Shown here in pieces: positions 14,527 through 14,658 of a stretch of 14,658 bases of DNA. Position 1 is the stretch's first letter, and each line of letters starts with the position of its first letter. The notes beneath the pieces are model-generated. The model did no database searches. It was given only the letters and a program-made list of their open reading frames with translations, and was not told the origin of the DNA. A program made the translations under genes and the position numbers. Source of the stretch: Clostridiales bacterium (lineage in GTDB: Bacteria; Bacillota; Clostridia; Oscillospirales; Oscillospiraceae); NCBI GenBank assembly GCA_003525905.1, contig DQIA01000031.1, positions 1-14,658 on the forward strand, given 5' to 3'.

Positions 14527-14658
14527 GCAGTCTGTCGAAAAGCCTTCCCAGCTGAAGGCAAAGGAAATCGTCAGAGTTTCCTCAGTTTGTATAAAGAGCC
14601 TCGCAGAGTTTGCGCTCGCAAGCGCAAAGAAAATAGGAATCATTTTCTCCGGCGGCGT
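14527..14658. other. Gene-poor stretch with serial stem-loops, to window edge
   Basis: No supported gene. Three more inverted repeats follow the nrdD hairpin: GCCTTC/GAAGGC (14542-14559), AGGAAA/TTTCCT (14562-14582) and the perfect 8-bp TTTGCGCT/AGCGCAAA with loop CGCA (14609-14628). A minus-strand frame from 14643 (MIPIFFALASANSARL...) runs through all of them into the end of nrdD. Its start has GGAG only 3 bases upstream, and the peptide looks like translated repeat DNA, so I do not call it a gene. Confidence 0.4.

Noticed and set aside
14437..14643. 68-residue minus-strand frame overlapping the end of nrdD
   Set aside because: It has a poorly placed ribosome site, crosses several inverted repeats and reads through the nrdD hairpin. 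More likely non-coding repeat DNA, though copies elsewhere should be checked.

Overview
The window looks like chromosomal DNA from a GC-rich anaerobic Firmicute of class Clostridia. An Oscillospiraceae/Ruminococcaceae-type gut bacterium is my best guess, from gene content and style rather than a database match. Coding regions are GC-rich with G/C-ending codons, gaps are AT-rich, nearly every gene has a strong AGGAGG-like ribosome site, and the promoters are classical TTGACA/TATAAT. An S-layer-anchored subtilisin, a YfhO protein, a DUF2079 protein, a DUF6487 protein and an oxygen-sensitive class III ribonucleotide reductase all fit.

Layout. (1) 1-292 is a divergent control region: a leftward promoter feeding a gene cut off by the window edge, and a rightward promoter with an inverted repeat over its -10 and a hairpin in the leader. 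(2) 293-4855 is a very large secreted S8 protease ending in three SLH domains, followed by a terminator hairpin. (3) 4974-6824 is a DUF2079 polytopic membrane protein with its own strong promoter and an almost minimal leader, then a clear terminator. (4) 6983-7771 is a two-gene operon: a small lipoprotein of unknown family and a DUF6487 zinc-ribbon protein. (5) 7772-7889 is a convergent gap filled with three back-to-back hairpins. (6) 11947 down to 7890 is a leftward three-gene operon: pyridoxamine/pyridoxal kinase, a YfhO-family membrane protein, and a small two-to-three-helix membrane protein. Both junctions are 14-base overlaps of almost the same sequence. (7) 11948-12236 is a divergent control region with a good pair of NrdR boxes on the nrdD promoter. 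(8) 12237-14462 is nrdD. (9) 14463-14658 holds no convincing gene but a run of stem-loops.

Most genes are housekeeping or envelope functions. The protease, the DUF2079 and YfhO proteins (both GT-C-like), the lipoprotein and the small membrane protein act at the cell surface or membrane; the kinase and NrdD are cytoplasmic. I found no defence system, mobile element, CRISPR array, tRNA or rRNA. The observations most worth following are the NrdR box pair, the near-identical coupled junctions in the leftward operon, the almost complete absence of TTA, CTA and TCA codons (one exception, inside a gene overlap), the three-hairpin convergent gap, and the operator-like repeat upstream of the protease.
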